From the NCBI GenBank assembly GCA_965228695.1, contig CBDDIB010000002.1, forward strand, positions 1,860,001-1,924,000: a stretch of DNA of 64,000 nt, read 5' to 3'. Shown one piece after another: positions 26,167 to 35,498 of this stretch. Source of the DNA: JAJFJD01 sp965228695. Lineage in GTDB: Bacteria > Pseudomonadota > Alphaproteobacteria > UBA8366. The translations under genes and the position numbers were made by a program. The first letter of the stretch is position 1; each line of letters starts with the position of its first letter. The notes beneath the pieces are model-generated. The model worked only from the letters and a program-made list of their open reading frames with translations. It was not told the DNA's origin and ran no database searches.

Positions 26167-26430
26167 TCTATTCTCAGACAGTATTGCGCCGCTCCTGCCC
26201 GAGCGGCATTGGCATCTTGCCGTGTTTGCCCCGGGATCATCTTTGCATAGCTGCAACGGTGACCGCAAACGCCAACCGAGAAAAACGAAGTTATGGAATA
26301 GGTTTAGGAATGATTCCCCTGGAAGCCGAAGCGATGCCAAAAGGCTTATAACCGCGGCGGAATTGCGGTAGGGGTTGGGCATTGCTATTCAATACGCGCC
26401 GTTGGATGGCGCCTAGGATGGAGCCCAGGG

Positions 26431-28590
26431 ATGGGAGATAAGCAGCCGGAGAATGCGAGGCAGGATGCGCGGACGCTTTCGATGGCGGCCGACTTCCCGG
26501 CGCCGTCGCCAGACGCATGGACCGGGCTGCTCGACCGCATTCTTGGCGAGGGCGAAGACGTCGATGCTTTAGCGTCCCGAACGCTCGACGGCATTGAGAT
26601 TCAGGCACTCTATACACGCGATGACTGGCCCGCGAAGGACGACCCGTCCGGCTTTCCGGGAATGGCCCCCTTCACGCGGGGGCATCGCCCGACTGGGCAG
26701 GTGCAAGCCGGCTGGGACATTCGGCAGCGTCATGCGCTGCCCGACCGCAAGCGCTGCAATGAAGCGATCCTTCAGGATTTGGAACAAGGCGTTACGTCTA
26801 TCGTCCTCGCGCTGGATGGCGCCGGCCGGCACGGGGTGGACGGCGACGATGCCGCCGCGCCAGCTTTGCGCACCGGCGACGGTGTTGTTCTTTCGTCGCT
26901 CGGCGACTTGGACGAGGTGCTTGGCGGTGTGGATTTGGCGGCAGCCCCCATCGCGTTGGATGCGGGTGCTGCCTTTTTGCCGGTGTCGGCCATGATGATT
27001 GCGCTTTGGCAGCGGCGCGGTGTCCGGCCCGAGGCGATCGCGGCGGCCTTAAATGCCGACCCGATCACGGCGCTTGCCCGGCAGGGAGCATTGACCTGCG
27101 CGGTCGAGGACACACTGCGGCAACTCGGCGATCTTGCCGTTTATACGACGGCGCGTTTTCCGAAAGTCACGGTCGTGGGTGTGGATAGCAGCGTCTATCA
27201 TAACGCGGGTGCAAGTGAAGCGCAGGAAATCGCCTGCGCCGCAGCGACCGGTGTAGCCTATCTTCGCAGTCTGACCGATGCCGGTATCCCGTTGGAGACG
27301 GCCTTCGGCCAGATCGCTCTTACCGTCGCCGTCGACGCCGATTTCCTGATGTCGATAACCAAGCTGCGGACGTTGCGGCGGCTCTGGGGCCGGATAGCCG
27401 AGGCATGCGGTGACGCGGAGATGGCCCGGTCGATGCGGCTATCGGCGATTACGTCGGCGCGGATGCAGGCCCGCCGGGATCCTTGGGTGAACATGCTGCG
27501 GGGTACGGTGGCAACCTTCGCCGCCTCTGTCGGCGGGGCCGATAGCATTACGGTCCTGCCGTTCACGCATGCACTGGGGCTGCCGGACGATTTTGCGCGC
27601 CGGATCGCCCGAAATACTCAGCTTGTCTTGCAACAGGAATCCTCGTTAAACCGGGTCATCGATCCCGCCGGCGGGGCTTGGGCATTCGAGAGCCTAACCG
27701 ATGCGCTTAGCCGGGAAGCCTGGTCCTTGTTCCAGGATATCGAAGGCGCAGGCGGTATCGTGGCCGAGCTTGAAAGCGGCGCTCTCGCGGCGCGGATCGC
27801 GTCGGTCGCGGAGATCCGTGACCGCAGCATCGCTGACCGAAGCGAACCGCTCACCGGCAGCAGCGCCTTCGCGAATTTGCAGGAAGAGCGGGTCGAGGTA
27901 CTCACCCTCGATTTCGCTGAATTGGAGCGCGCGAATGCTCAGGCGCTGGCCGACCAGCGGGCTAGCACGGACCAGGACGCGGTGACCGAACCGGTGCGGG
28001 AAATTGCGTCACGATCAGGGGACGGTCGCCTGACGGAGGCTGCCGTGGCGGCGGCATTGGAGGGTGCGACCCTCGGGTCGCTGCGCGCTGCTATGGAGAC
28101 ATCGCCGCCGGCCCAAATCGCCGCATTGCCCCAGCGACGGTTGTCGGAACCGTTCGAGGCCTTGCGTGACGCCTGTGATGCCTTTTCGGAATCCAACGGT
28201 ACAAAACCAGCGGTATTTCTCGCGGCGATCGGCAACCCGGCCCAGTTCACCGGTGCGCTGAGTTTCGCCCGGAATTTCTTTGCCGCCGGTGGGATTGAAG
28301 CGGAATTGGGGTCCGGCGGGACCGACATCGAGGCAATTGCTGTGGAGTTCAAACAGAGCGGCGCCACTGCTGCCGTGCTATGCTCCGAGGCGTCAATATA
28401 CGAGAAAACGGCCGATGATCTGGCGTCTGCCCTGTCGGGCGCCGGCGCGAAAATGACCTTTCTTGTCGGACGTCCCGAAGACGGACTCGGATCGACTGAA
28501 GCGGCGATCGACGGATTTATCTTTGATGGCTGCGATGTGCTCGCCACGTTGACAGGCTTTCTTGAGGACACGGGAGTATTGCGGACATGA
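26431..28590 (+). CDS. mutA: Methylmalonyl-CoA mutase small (beta) subunit
   Basis: A 719-residue partner of the catalytic mutase subunit encoded next. It carries the mutase TIM-barrel pattern (RHALPDRKRCNEAI, then PFTHALGLPDDFARRIARNT and DPAGGAWAFESLTD) and a C-terminal cobalamin-domain-like region. The canonical DxHxxG cobalamin motif is absent there, as expected for the non-catalytic subunit. The ATG at 26431 follows GGAGCCCAGGG; a second in-frame ATG at 26482 is possible. Its stop overlaps mutB as ATGA, implying translational coupling. It is divergent from the cyclase gene across 264 bp. Confidence 0.92.
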   Translation: MGDKQPENARQDARTLSMAADFPAPSPDAWTGLLDRILGEGEDVDALASRTLDGIEIQALYTRDDWPAKDDPSGFPGMAPFTRGHRPTGQVQAGWDIRQRHALPDRKRCNEAILQDLEQGVTSIVLALDGAGRHGVDGDDAAAPALRTGDGVVLSSLGDLDEVLGGVDLAAAPIALDAGAAFLPVSAMMIALWQRRGVRPEAIAAALNADPITALARQGALTCAVEDTLRQLGDLAVYTTARFPKVTVVGVDSSVYHNAGASEAQEIACAAATGVAYLRSLTDAGIPLETAFGQIALTVAVDADFLMSITKLRTLRRLWGRIAEACGDAEMARSMRLSAITSARMQARRDPWVNMLRGTVATFAASVGGADSITVLPFTHALGLPDDFARRIARNTQLVLQQESSLNRVIDPAGGAWAFESLTDALSREAWSLFQDIEGAGGIVAELESGALAARIASVAEIRDRSIADRSEPLTGSSAFANLQEERVEVLTLDFAELERANAQALADQRASTDQDAVTEPVREIASRSGDGRLTEAAVAAALEGATLGSLRAAMETSPPAQIAALPQRRLSEPFEALRDACDAFSESNGTKPAVFLAAIGNPAQFTGALSFARNFFAAGGIEAELGSGGTDIEAIAVEFKQSGATAAVLCSEASIYEKTADDLASALSGAGAKMTFLVGRPEDGLGSTEAAIDGFIFDGCDVLATLTGFLEDTGVLRT

Positions 28591-30791
28591 GCGCAATTCC
28601 AGACTTCTCGGCGGTCGATTTTGCATCGGGCGTGAACCGTACCGCGACGACGGATGATTGGGTGCGGGCGGCCGAGGCAAGCAACGGGCCGCCGGACGGG
28701 TTGGTTTGGGATACCCCGGAACGCATTCCCGTGAAGCCTCTCTATTCGGCATCGGATCTGGATGGTTTGGATTTTCTCGACACCCGGCCCGGGTTGCCGC
28801 CCTATCTGCGCGGTCCGTATCCAACGATGTATGTCACTCAGCCCTGGACGATCCGGCAGTATGCCGGCTTCTCGACCGCGGAGGCGAGTAACGCCTTTTA
28901 CCGGCGAAACCTCGCGGCGGGACAGAAGGGTTTGTCCATTGCCTTCGATCTGCCGACCCATCGCGGGTATGATTCCGACCATCCGCGCGTCGGCGGCGAT
29001 GTCGGCATGGCCGGCGTGGCGATTGATTCAATTCTGGACATGCGAACGTTGTTCGACGGCATTCCGCTGGACCGGATGAGCGTATCGATGACCATGAACG
29101 GCGCCGTGCTGCCGGTGATGGCGCTGTACATCGTCGCGGGCGAAGAACAGGGCGTGCCGTTGGCAAAGCTCTCCGGCACGATTCAGAATGACATTCTGAA
29201 AGAGTTCATGGTGCGGAACACTTACATTTTCCCGCCGCAGCCCTCGATGCGCATTATCTCCGACATCTTCGCCTACACGTCACAGAACATGCCGCGTTTC
29301 AACAGTATCAGCATCTCCGGCTATCACATGCAGGAGGCCGGTGCGACGGCCGACCTGGAACTCGCGTATACGCTGGCTGACGGCGTCGAATATGTCCGGC
29401 GGGGGCAGGCGGCCGGCATGGGCGTGGATGCGTTCGCGCCGCGGCTGTCCTTCTTCTGGGCCGTCGGCATGAACTTTTTCATGGAAGTGGCGAAGCTCCG
29501 CGCTGCCCGGCTGCTGTGGGCGAAGTTGATGCGGCAGTTCGAACCGGAGAATCCCAAGTCCCTGTCCTTGCGTACCCATTGCCAGACGTCGGGCTGGAGC
29601 CTCACGGCGCAGGATGTCTTCAACAACGTCATCCGGACCTGCATCGAGGCGATGGCGGCGACGCAAGGGCACACGCAGTCGCTGCATACCAATGCGTTGG
29701 ACGAGGCGCTGGCCCTGCCGACGGATTTCAGCGCCCGCATTGCCCGGAACACGCAGATTTTCCTGCAGCAGGAAAGCGACACATGCAAGACGATCGATCC
29801 CTGGGCCGGCAGCTACTATGTCGAGCGCTTGACCTATGAACTCGCCTGCCGCGCCTGGGATCACATCCAGGAGGTCGAAGACCTGGGCGGGATGGCCAAT
29901 GCCATCGAAGCCGGAATTCCGAAATTGCGCATCGAAGAGGCGTCGGCCAGAACGCAGGCGCGCATCGATACAGGCCGGCAGACCGTCGTTGGCGTGAACA
30001 AGTATCGGCTCGAGAAGGAAGATCCGCTCGACGTTCTCAAAGTCGACAACACCGCCGTCCGGCAAGCGCAGATCGAAAAGCTCAACAAGTTGCGCGCCGA
30101 GCGCAACGAAGTCGACTGCCAGGCGGCGCTCGACGCACTGACACGCTGTGCGGAGTCGGGCGAGGGTAACCTATTGGCGATGTCGGTTGATGCCGCCCGC
30201 GCCAAAGCGTCGGTCGGCGAGATCACCGATGCGATGGAGCGTGTATTCGGCCGCCACGTTGCGGAAATCAAGTCAATCTCGGGGGTTTACAGCAGCGAAA
30301 TGGGCGAGGCGACGGACGCCGTGAAAACGGTGCGCGACATGATCGAAACCTTCGAGGCCCGAGAGGGACGGCGGCCCCGTATCCTAGTCGCAAAAATGGG
30401 GCAGGATGGTCATGACCGCGGACAGAAAATCATCGCGACGGCTTTTGCGGATTTGGGTTTCGACGTGGATATCGGTCCGCTGTTCCAAACGCCGGACGAA
30501 GCCGCTCGTCAGGCGGTCGAGAATGACGTCCATATCATCGGGGTAAGTTCGCTCGCGGCCGGCCATTTGACCTTGGTGCCGGACCTGAAATCGAAACTCG
30601 AGGAACTCGGCCGGGGCGACATCCTGATTGTGCTGGGCGGCGTCATCCCGCCGCAGGATTACGAAGCGCTCTACAAGGCGGGCGCCAAGGCGATTTTTCC
30701 GCCGGGCACCGTCATCAGCGAAGCGGCCGTCGGATTGTTGGAAACACTGAATGATGCGTTGGGCTACGCGCCGGACGCCGGCGGCGCGTGA
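28587..30791 (+). CDS. mutB: Methylmalonyl-CoA mutase large (alpha) subunit
   Basis: The 734-residue catalytic subunit, which interconverts (R)-methylmalonyl-CoA and succinyl-CoA with adenosylcobalamin. This is the last step in using propionyl-CoA. Substrate-domain motifs are seen (YVTQPWTIRQYAGFSTAEAS, IAFDLPTHRGYDSDHP). The C-terminal B12 domain has DGHDRG at 607-612, with His609 as the expected lower cobalt ligand, followed by GVSSLAAGH and LGGVIPPQDY. The length is normal for the family. It overlaps mutA by 4 bp and is followed 16 bp later by meaB. No epimerase or propionyl-CoA carboxylase gene is in the window. Confidence 0.96.
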   Translation: MSAIPDFSAVDFASGVNRTATTDDWVRAAEASNGPPDGLVWDTPERIPVKPLYSASDLDGLDFLDTRPGLPPYLRGPYPTMYVTQPWTIRQYAGFSTAEASNAFYRRNLAAGQKGLSIAFDLPTHRGYDSDHPRVGGDVGMAGVAIDSILDMRTLFDGIPLDRMSVSMTMNGAVLPVMALYIVAGEEQGVPLAKLSGTIQNDILKEFMVRNTYIFPPQPSMRIISDIFAYTSQNMPRFNSISISGYHMQEAGATADLELAYTLADGVEYVRRGQAAGMGVDAFAPRLSFFWAVGMNFFMEVAKLRAARLLWAKLMRQFEPENPKSLSLRTHCQTSGWSLTAQDVFNNVIRTCIEAMAATQGHTQSLHTNALDEALALPTDFSARIARNTQIFLQQESDTCKTIDPWAGSYYVERLTYELACRAWDHIQEVEDLGGMANAIEAGIPKLRIEEASARTQARIDTGRQTVVGVNKYRLEKEDPLDVLKVDNTAVRQAQIEKLNKLRAERNEVDCQAALDALTRCAESGEGNLLAMSVDAARAKASVGEITDAMERVFGRHVAEIKSISGVYSSEMGEATDAVKTVRDMIETFEAREGRRPRILVAKMGQDGHDRGQKIIATAFADLGFDVDIGPLFQTPDEAARQAVENDVHIIGVSSLAAGHLTLVPDLKSKLEELGRGDILIVLGGVIPPQDYEALYKAGAKAIFPPGTVISEAAVGLLETLNDALGYAPDAGGA

Positions 30792-30807
30792 CGGCGGGCG
30801 CGCACCG

Positions 30808-31827
30808 ATGACGAAACCAGTCTCGGCATCGTCGAGCCGCGCCACGCTTTCCTTGGACCAGTATGTTTCCGGTGTCCGGTCGGGCGACCGGGCCGTTATC
30901 GCGCGGGCCATCACCTTGATCGAAAGCCGAAACCACGATCATCAATCGATGGCGCAGGACATGATCGTCCAGCTTCTGCCGCATAGCGGAAACGCCCATC
31001 GCGTCGGTATTACCGGTGTCCCGGGCGTTGGCAAGAGCACGTTCATCGATGCGCTGGGAACCGATCTGACAGAGAAGGGCCATCGCGTTGCGGTCTTGGC
31101 GGTCGACCCGACGAGCAGCCGCACCGGCGGCAGTATTCTCGGCGACAAGACCCGTATGGAGAAATTGTCACGCGACGACAAAGCCTTCATCCGCCCGTCG
31201 CCGGCGTCCGGCACCTTGGGCGGCGTCACGCGCACGACGCGGGAAACCATGATCATCTGTGAAGCCGCGGGGTTCGACGTCATCTTGGTCGAGACCGTCG
31301 GCGTCGGGCAATCGGAGACGGCGGTTTCCGAGATGGTGGACTTTTTCCTCGTTCTGACCATCGCGGGGGCTGGGGACGAGCTGCAGGGCATCAAGCGCGG
31401 CGTCGTCGAACTGGCGGATATGATCGCGGTCAACAAGGCGGACGGCGACAACAAGCAGCGCGCCGCACGGGCGGCCGGCGAATATGCCAATGCGATGCAT
31501 CTGATGACGCCGGCGAGTCCGAACTGGACGCCACCCGTCGTGCAATGCAGCGGTTTGCATCGGACCGGCCTTGCCGATCTCTGGGCGCAGGTGGTCGATC
31601 ACCGCGATCGATTGACCGCGTCCGGAGAGCTTGAAGCGACGCGCCGCGACCAGAATTTGAGGTGGATGTGGTCGATGGTCGAAGACCGTTTGATGACGTC
31701 GCTAAGAGCCGACCCGCGTGTCGGGGGCGTCATAGACACCTTGGAACAGGATGTCGCGACGGGTCGATTGCCGCCGGCCATGGCCGCGGACCGTATCCTC
31801 GAAACATTCGGTAAGAGAGTCCGGTAG
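30808..31827 (+). CDS. meaB: MeaB/ArgK-type G-protein chaperone of methylmalonyl-CoA mutase
   Basis: A 339-residue SIMIBI GTPase that protects and reactivates the mutase and gates cobalamin loading. The P-loop is GVPGVGKST (about 70-78). The MeaB-specific segment DPTSSRTGGSILGDKTRM and the switch-like VETVGVGQSE follow, then VNKADGDN as the base-recognition motif. ATG 30808 is chosen over ATG 30751, which would overlap mutB and add residues foreign to the family. Its place directly behind mutAB confirms the role. Confidence 0.93.
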   Translation: MTKPVSASSSRATLSLDQYVSGVRSGDRAVIARAITLIESRNHDHQSMAQDMIVQLLPHSGNAHRVGITGVPGVGKSTFIDALGTDLTEKGHRVAVLAVDPTSSRTGGSILGDKTRMEKLSRDDKAFIRPSPASGTLGGVTRTTRETMIICEAAGFDVILVETVGVGQSETAVSEMVDFFLVLTIAGAGDELQGIKRGVVELADMIAVNKADGDNKQRAARAAGEYANAMHLMTPASPNWTPPVVQCSGLHRTGLADLWAQVVDHRDRLTASGELEATRRDQNLRWMWSMVEDRLMTSLRADPRVGGVIDTLEQDVATGRLPPAMAADRILETFGKRVR

Positions 31828-31856
31828 TACGGGCCAAATGCCGCCTGACCGAAGGA

Positions 31857-32213
31857 TTATTTGCCGCCGGGGCCGCTCGGCGTTAGGTCGTCTTTTCCGA
31901 GCTGCTTTAAAAGGTCCGGATCCGGATCCGATGCGCCCTCGATGGGGCCGCCGGTATAGCCGCTGACGGCGTCGTCCGAATTGCCCGATATGATCGAACC
32001 CGCTGATCCCGAACTCTCTTTCTTTGTCGTGGTGCCCGAGGTGCTTCCGCGTACGCTCTGCAGGCAGCGATAAAATCCATTAGAGCCGGGTTTATGACCC
32101 TGGCTGATACAGGTTTGGTAGCCTTCTTGCGCTGCCGCCGGCGGCGTAATGGCCAGCGCGGTAATGCCAAAGGCTGCTAAAGGTATGATGGCGTGTGTGA
32201 AAATTCGCACCAT
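31857..32213 (-). CDS. Small exported protein of unknown function
   Basis: 118 residues. ATG 32213 has GGAG eight bases upstream, and the protein opens with a clear signal peptide (about 1-28, ending TPPAAAQ). The mature part has a two-cysteine motif (CISQGHKPGSNGFYRC) that could form a disulfide, then a Ser/Gly/Thr-rich low-complexity region and an acidic tail (DPDPDLLKQLGKDDL). A longer frame from 32270 adds residues that hide the signal peptide. I do not recognise a family. It is convergent with meaB. Confidence 0.7.
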   Translation of the reverse strand: MVRIFTHAIIPLAAFGITALAITPPAAAQEGYQTCISQGHKPGSNGFYRCLQSVRGSTSGTTTKKESSGSAGSIISGNSDDAVSGYTGGPIEGASDPDPDLLKQLGKDDLTPSGPGGK

Positions 32214-32553
32214 CGCGACACGCTCCATTCTCAAGTATTTATCCGCAGTACGACCATAGTATTGGGCCAAATCCGAACCCGCACAGCCGCTATGGTAATA
32301 TATAGGGCAAGCTGGGGGTATACGGAATGACCTGAATGAGTACCTCTTGCGAATATAAGATCTCTAGACTTTAGCGGTAGCTTTTTTCACTCGGGCTATG
32401 GTGACCAGAGCGGGAATTTCCACACGAAATACAATTCGACCATCTTTACATCGGCATGAGTATTATGTTTGATTGTCGGCTTGGGGTGCGCCGACGTATT
32501 GCATACTGCCGTGTCGTCTGCGAGTTAAGAAAATGGCTTAAGTACAAGGCCTT
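32214..32553. promoter_or_regulatory. Divergent intergenic region
   Basis: These 340 bp separate two divergently transcribed exported-protein genes, so promoters for both are expected. The stretch is AT-richer than the genes (for example around 32290 and 32340-32390). No coding frame or strong repeat was seen. Confidence 0.45.
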
Positions 32554-33336
32554 ATGATGGATCGACCGCCACGACAAATTCCTCCCGCCAAATACGGGCA
32601 ATCCCGGCCTGGTCGCCTGGGGTCGCGCCCGCGCCGGATGGCAGGGTTTTTGGTGGCATTGGTCGGCGCGTGCCTCGTCATGCCCGGACTGACGGGTGGC
32701 GTTCACGGCGATGTTCCCGAGAAAGTGCTGACCTATGCCGTGCATCACTCGACCCACGGTAAGATCGGGACTTATACCAACATCATCCGCGATACGGGCG
32801 CCGAAGTGTCGGTTCGCAACGAATTTCGGGTTCAGGTCAAAGTGCTCTTGGTCGTCGCGCATCGGGAGATCGGAAGCAGCAAGGAAACCTGGAAGAACGG
32901 CCGTCTGGTCTCCTTTGAAAGCAAGACGCAAGAGAATGGCGAGAAGAGCGGTGTGAATGGTCGCGCGAATGGCGAGAAATTCGTAATCGAATCACCAAAC
33001 GGTCCCCGCGAGGCACCGGCCGACGTGTCTCCCAACAATCCCTGGTCAAAGAACATCCTCAAGGCGAAGGTGCTTTTAGGGACCAAATCCGGCAGCCTGT
33101 ATAACGTCTCGGCGTCGGACGGCGTCAAGAAAGACTTGAAGTTTGCCGGTCAAACCGTGACCACGGATTATTTCCTGGTCGATGGGGATGCCAAGTATGA
33201 ACTGTGGTTCGACGAGCGCGGCATACCGCTGAAATTTACCGAGATCGATAAAAAGAGCGTCATCACCTTCAAGCTGTTTGAAAAACAACCGACGGATCCC
33301 ACGCCGGTGATCAAGGGAAGTATTCTCGGACAGTGA
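32554..33336 (+). CDS. Exported DUF6134-like protein
   Basis: 260 residues. A basic N-terminus (RPRRMAGFL) runs into a hydrophobic signal segment (LVALVGACLVMPGLTGG), so the protein is probably periplasmic. The mature part has features I associate with the DUF6134 family: KIGTYTNII near the start, ETWKNGRLVSFESKT in the middle, and a C-terminal KYELWFDERGIPLKF. Function is unknown. AAGG lies five bases before the ATG. The family call is by memory of pattern and is moderately sure. Confidence 0.75.
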   Translation: MMDRPPRQIPPAKYGQSRPGRLGSRPRRMAGFLVALVGACLVMPGLTGGVHGDVPEKVLTYAVHHSTHGKIGTYTNIIRDTGAEVSVRNEFRVQVKVLLVVAHREIGSSKETWKNGRLVSFESKTQENGEKSGVNGRANGEKFVIESPNGPREAPADVSPNNPWSKNILKAKVLLGTKSGSLYNVSASDGVKKDLKFAGQTVTTDYFLVDGDAKYELWFDERGIPLKFTEIDKKSVITFKLFEKQPTDPTPVIKGSILGQ

Positions 33337-33630
33337 ATGGCCATGCCGTGCCGAGGCCGGCGGGAACATTAGTCTTACCCAACTCGAACATACTCAACTT
33401 TGATGGACTGTGATCCGCCCGAGGCATTGTGTCTCGATCCGGAGTGCCGCACCATACACATTCCGGACTCTCCTTCGGCAGGGCGTGACCAAGTCGTCGC
33501 GGCCGCACCGGGCGATGTGCGGAAAGTGACGGCAGCCATGCACCGGTCATTGAACCAGGCCATGGTGTTGCCATAAAGTTGGATCATAACCGCACGTTAG
33601 ATGGTGCGATAAAAAGAATCAGGGTGTGCC

Positions 33631-34032
33631 ATGGAAACGAAAGATTTCGACGACATTGCAAGATACGCCGCACCGGGCCGAGAGCGGTTGATCGAGCTCG
33701 CCGATTTCCTCGACGAGGTTCCGGCCGACCGGTTGACTTTCACGCGTTGGTACGGGCAGGGAAAAGGGTGCGCTGTCGGCTTGGCGGCAGCGATGCATCC
33801 GTGGTTCAAAGCCCAAGGGCTGCGATTGGAAGAAGATTCATCCGGCGAGGTTTGCTGGCCGGTATACGGGGCCGAGAGCGATCGCGCCGCGGTTGCCAAG
33901 TTCTTCGGTATCACGCTCGTGGAAATGAACAGCCTTCTGGATCCGGCAGGATATGACGGGGCGCTTGAGCCGCATCCTAAGAAAGTAGCGGCGAAGATCC
34001 GGCATTTCCTGGATGCGATGGTGCCGGCGTAA
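33631..34032 (+). CDS. Hypothetical protein, 133 residues
   Basis: A cytoplasmic-looking protein without signal or membrane segments. It has LIELADFLDEVPADRLTF, WYGQGKGCAVGLAAA and a C-terminal PHPKKVAAKIRHFLDAMV. CAGGGTG precedes the ATG. It is read in the same direction as the MreB-like gene 126 bp later. I do not recognise a domain. Confidence 0.65.
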   Translation: METKDFDDIARYAAPGRERLIELADFLDEVPADRLTFTRWYGQGKGCAVGLAAAMHPWFKAQGLRLEEDSSGEVCWPVYGAESDRAAVAKFFGITLVEMNSLLDPAGYDGALEPHPKKVAAKIRHFLDAMVPA

Positions 34033-34158
34033 GATCTGCTGGCGGACGAGGCGGGCAGTCGCCCGCCGCGAATGACACGACGGCTGACGTGGGGGGTGGC
34101 GCGGCAGTCCATATACGGGGCGCACAGGGTACTGGGGCGCTTTTGGGCAACCCTTTCT

Positions 34159-35196
34159 ATGGTGCTGTCGACAATGCGAGGTCTGTTTACCCACGATATA
34201 GCGATCGATCTTGGTACGGCGAACACGCTCGTCTATCAGTCCGGTGGCGGAATTGTTTTCAATGAGCCCACCGTAATCGCGGTGAAGGACGAGCGCGGCG
34301 GCCGTCGGATGATCGCGATCGGTCAGGAAGCCAAGGCGATGTTGGGCCGCACGCCGCCCGGGATCGAGGCGATCAGGCCTTTGTGCGATGGCGTGATCGC
34401 GGATTTCGACGTCGCCGAAGAACTGATCAAGATCATCATTGGCAAGACGCTCAAGCGGCGCGGGTTTTCCAACGCTCGGGTGATCATCACGGTGCCGTCG
34501 GGTGCGACCGAAGTCGAGCGACGGGCTATCCGCGAAGCGACGGAGAACGCGGGCGCGCGTCGTGTCTTCCTGATCGAGGAACCGGTCGCCGCGGCGATTG
34601 GCGCGGACCTCCCCGTAACCGAACCGACCGCGTCGATGGTTGTCGATATCGGCGGCGGCACGACCGAGGTCGCGGTCATCTCGCTTGGCGGCATCGTTTC
34701 GTCGCAATGCATCCGGGTTGGCGGCAATGCCATGGACGCGGCCATCATCTCGCATATGCGGCGCGCCCATAACCTCCACATCGGCGAAAACAATGCCGAG
34801 GAGATAAAGATTTCCATCGGCTCCGCTTGTTTTCCAAAAAATGGAGAGCCGCGGCGGATGCGTGTCAAGGGGCGCGATCTCGTTTCGGGCGTGCCGCGGG
34901 AGCAAGATGTCGACGAAGGCGAGGTGGTCGGAAGCCTGGCCGAGCCTCTGGCCGCGATCGTCGAGGCGGTCAAGACGACGTTGGAACATACCGTTCCGGA
35001 ACTGGCTGCCGATATGGTCGAACGCGGCATGGTTCTGACCGGTGGCGGCGGCCTGTTGCCGAACATGGACGAGGTCTTGAGCTACGCAACCGGTCTGCCG
35101 ACGGTCGTCGCGACCGATCCTTTGACCTGCGGCGCGACGGGTGCCGGACGGACCCTCGAACGGATTGGTAAACTCGAGCATATGCTCGTCCACTGA
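34159..35196 (+). CDS. MreB-family actin-like protein, orphan paralogue
   Basis: About 345 residues in an MreB/actin-type ATPase fold. The phosphate-1 loop is DIAIDLGTANTLVY, phosphate-2 is MVVDIGGGTTEVAVIS, and the adenosine motif is MVLTGGGGLLPNMDEV. It looks like a divergent second copy, and no mreC, mreD or pbp2 gene follows, as it would in the rod-shape operon. Position-specific differences from canonical MreB include an extended KTLEHTVPEL-type region and the tail GKLEHMLVH. The start is uncertain: ATG 34159 or 34174 fit the family, while ATG 34072 adds 29 foreign residues. It could organise a localised envelope or secretion structure rather than cell width. Confidence 0.85.
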   Translation: MVLSTMRGLFTHDIAIDLGTANTLVYQSGGGIVFNEPTVIAVKDERGGRRMIAIGQEAKAMLGRTPPGIEAIRPLCDGVIADFDVAEELIKIIIGKTLKRRGFSNARVIITVPSGATEVERRAIREATENAGARRVFLIEEPVAAAIGADLPVTEPTASMVVDIGGGTTEVAVISLGGIVSSQCIRVGGNAMDAAIISHMRRAHNLHIGENNAEEIKISIGSACFPKNGEPRRMRVKGRDLVSGVPREQDVDEGEVVGSLAEPLAAIVEAVKTTLEHTVPELAADMVERGMVLTGGGGLLPNMDEVLSYATGLPTVVATDPLTCGATGAGRTLERIGKLEHMLVH

Positions 35197-35498
35197 CGTG
35201 AAATTACCGGTCCGCTTGGTTAAGAAGCCTGCTCAAATCACAGGAAATAATCGGCGCCGCCGTTCCCGGTCGTACCAACGGCCGCTTTTTCTCGGAGAGC
35301 GGGGGAAAATTTTTACTGTACGTTAACTAAATAAATGGAAATTTTTATTGAAAATCAAATAACAGAACTTCTGTTTATTAACTATACTGCTAATACTATT
35401 TAATTAATACGCTCGATTTTATTAAATTAGATGCTATACTTTCTTGGTAGGCGCAGGGTTTTTTAGGCGCCTGCTTGGGAATATGGGGCGTCTAAGTC
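35197..35498. promoter_or_regulatory. AT-rich leader of the FecR-domain gene
   Basis: 302 bp with a strongly AT-rich core (about 35310-35450). TGCTATACT at 35432-35440 looks like an extended -10 box, about 60 bp before the ATG; its -35 is poor. No gene seen. Confidence 0.4.

Noticed and set aside
27939..28982. A 347-codon minus-strand frame across the mutA-mutB junction
   Set aside because: It is antisense to two well-supported genes and has no motif.
33375..33587. A 70-codon minus-strand frame in the gap after the DUF6134-like gene
   Set aside because: No ribosome binding site and no recognisable motif, and it overlaps other small frames. The 294-bp gap is better left without a gene.
33838..35193. 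A 451-codon minus-strand frame opposite the MreB-like gene
   Set aside because: The plus strand has an unmistakable MreB protein; the antisense frame is a composition effect.
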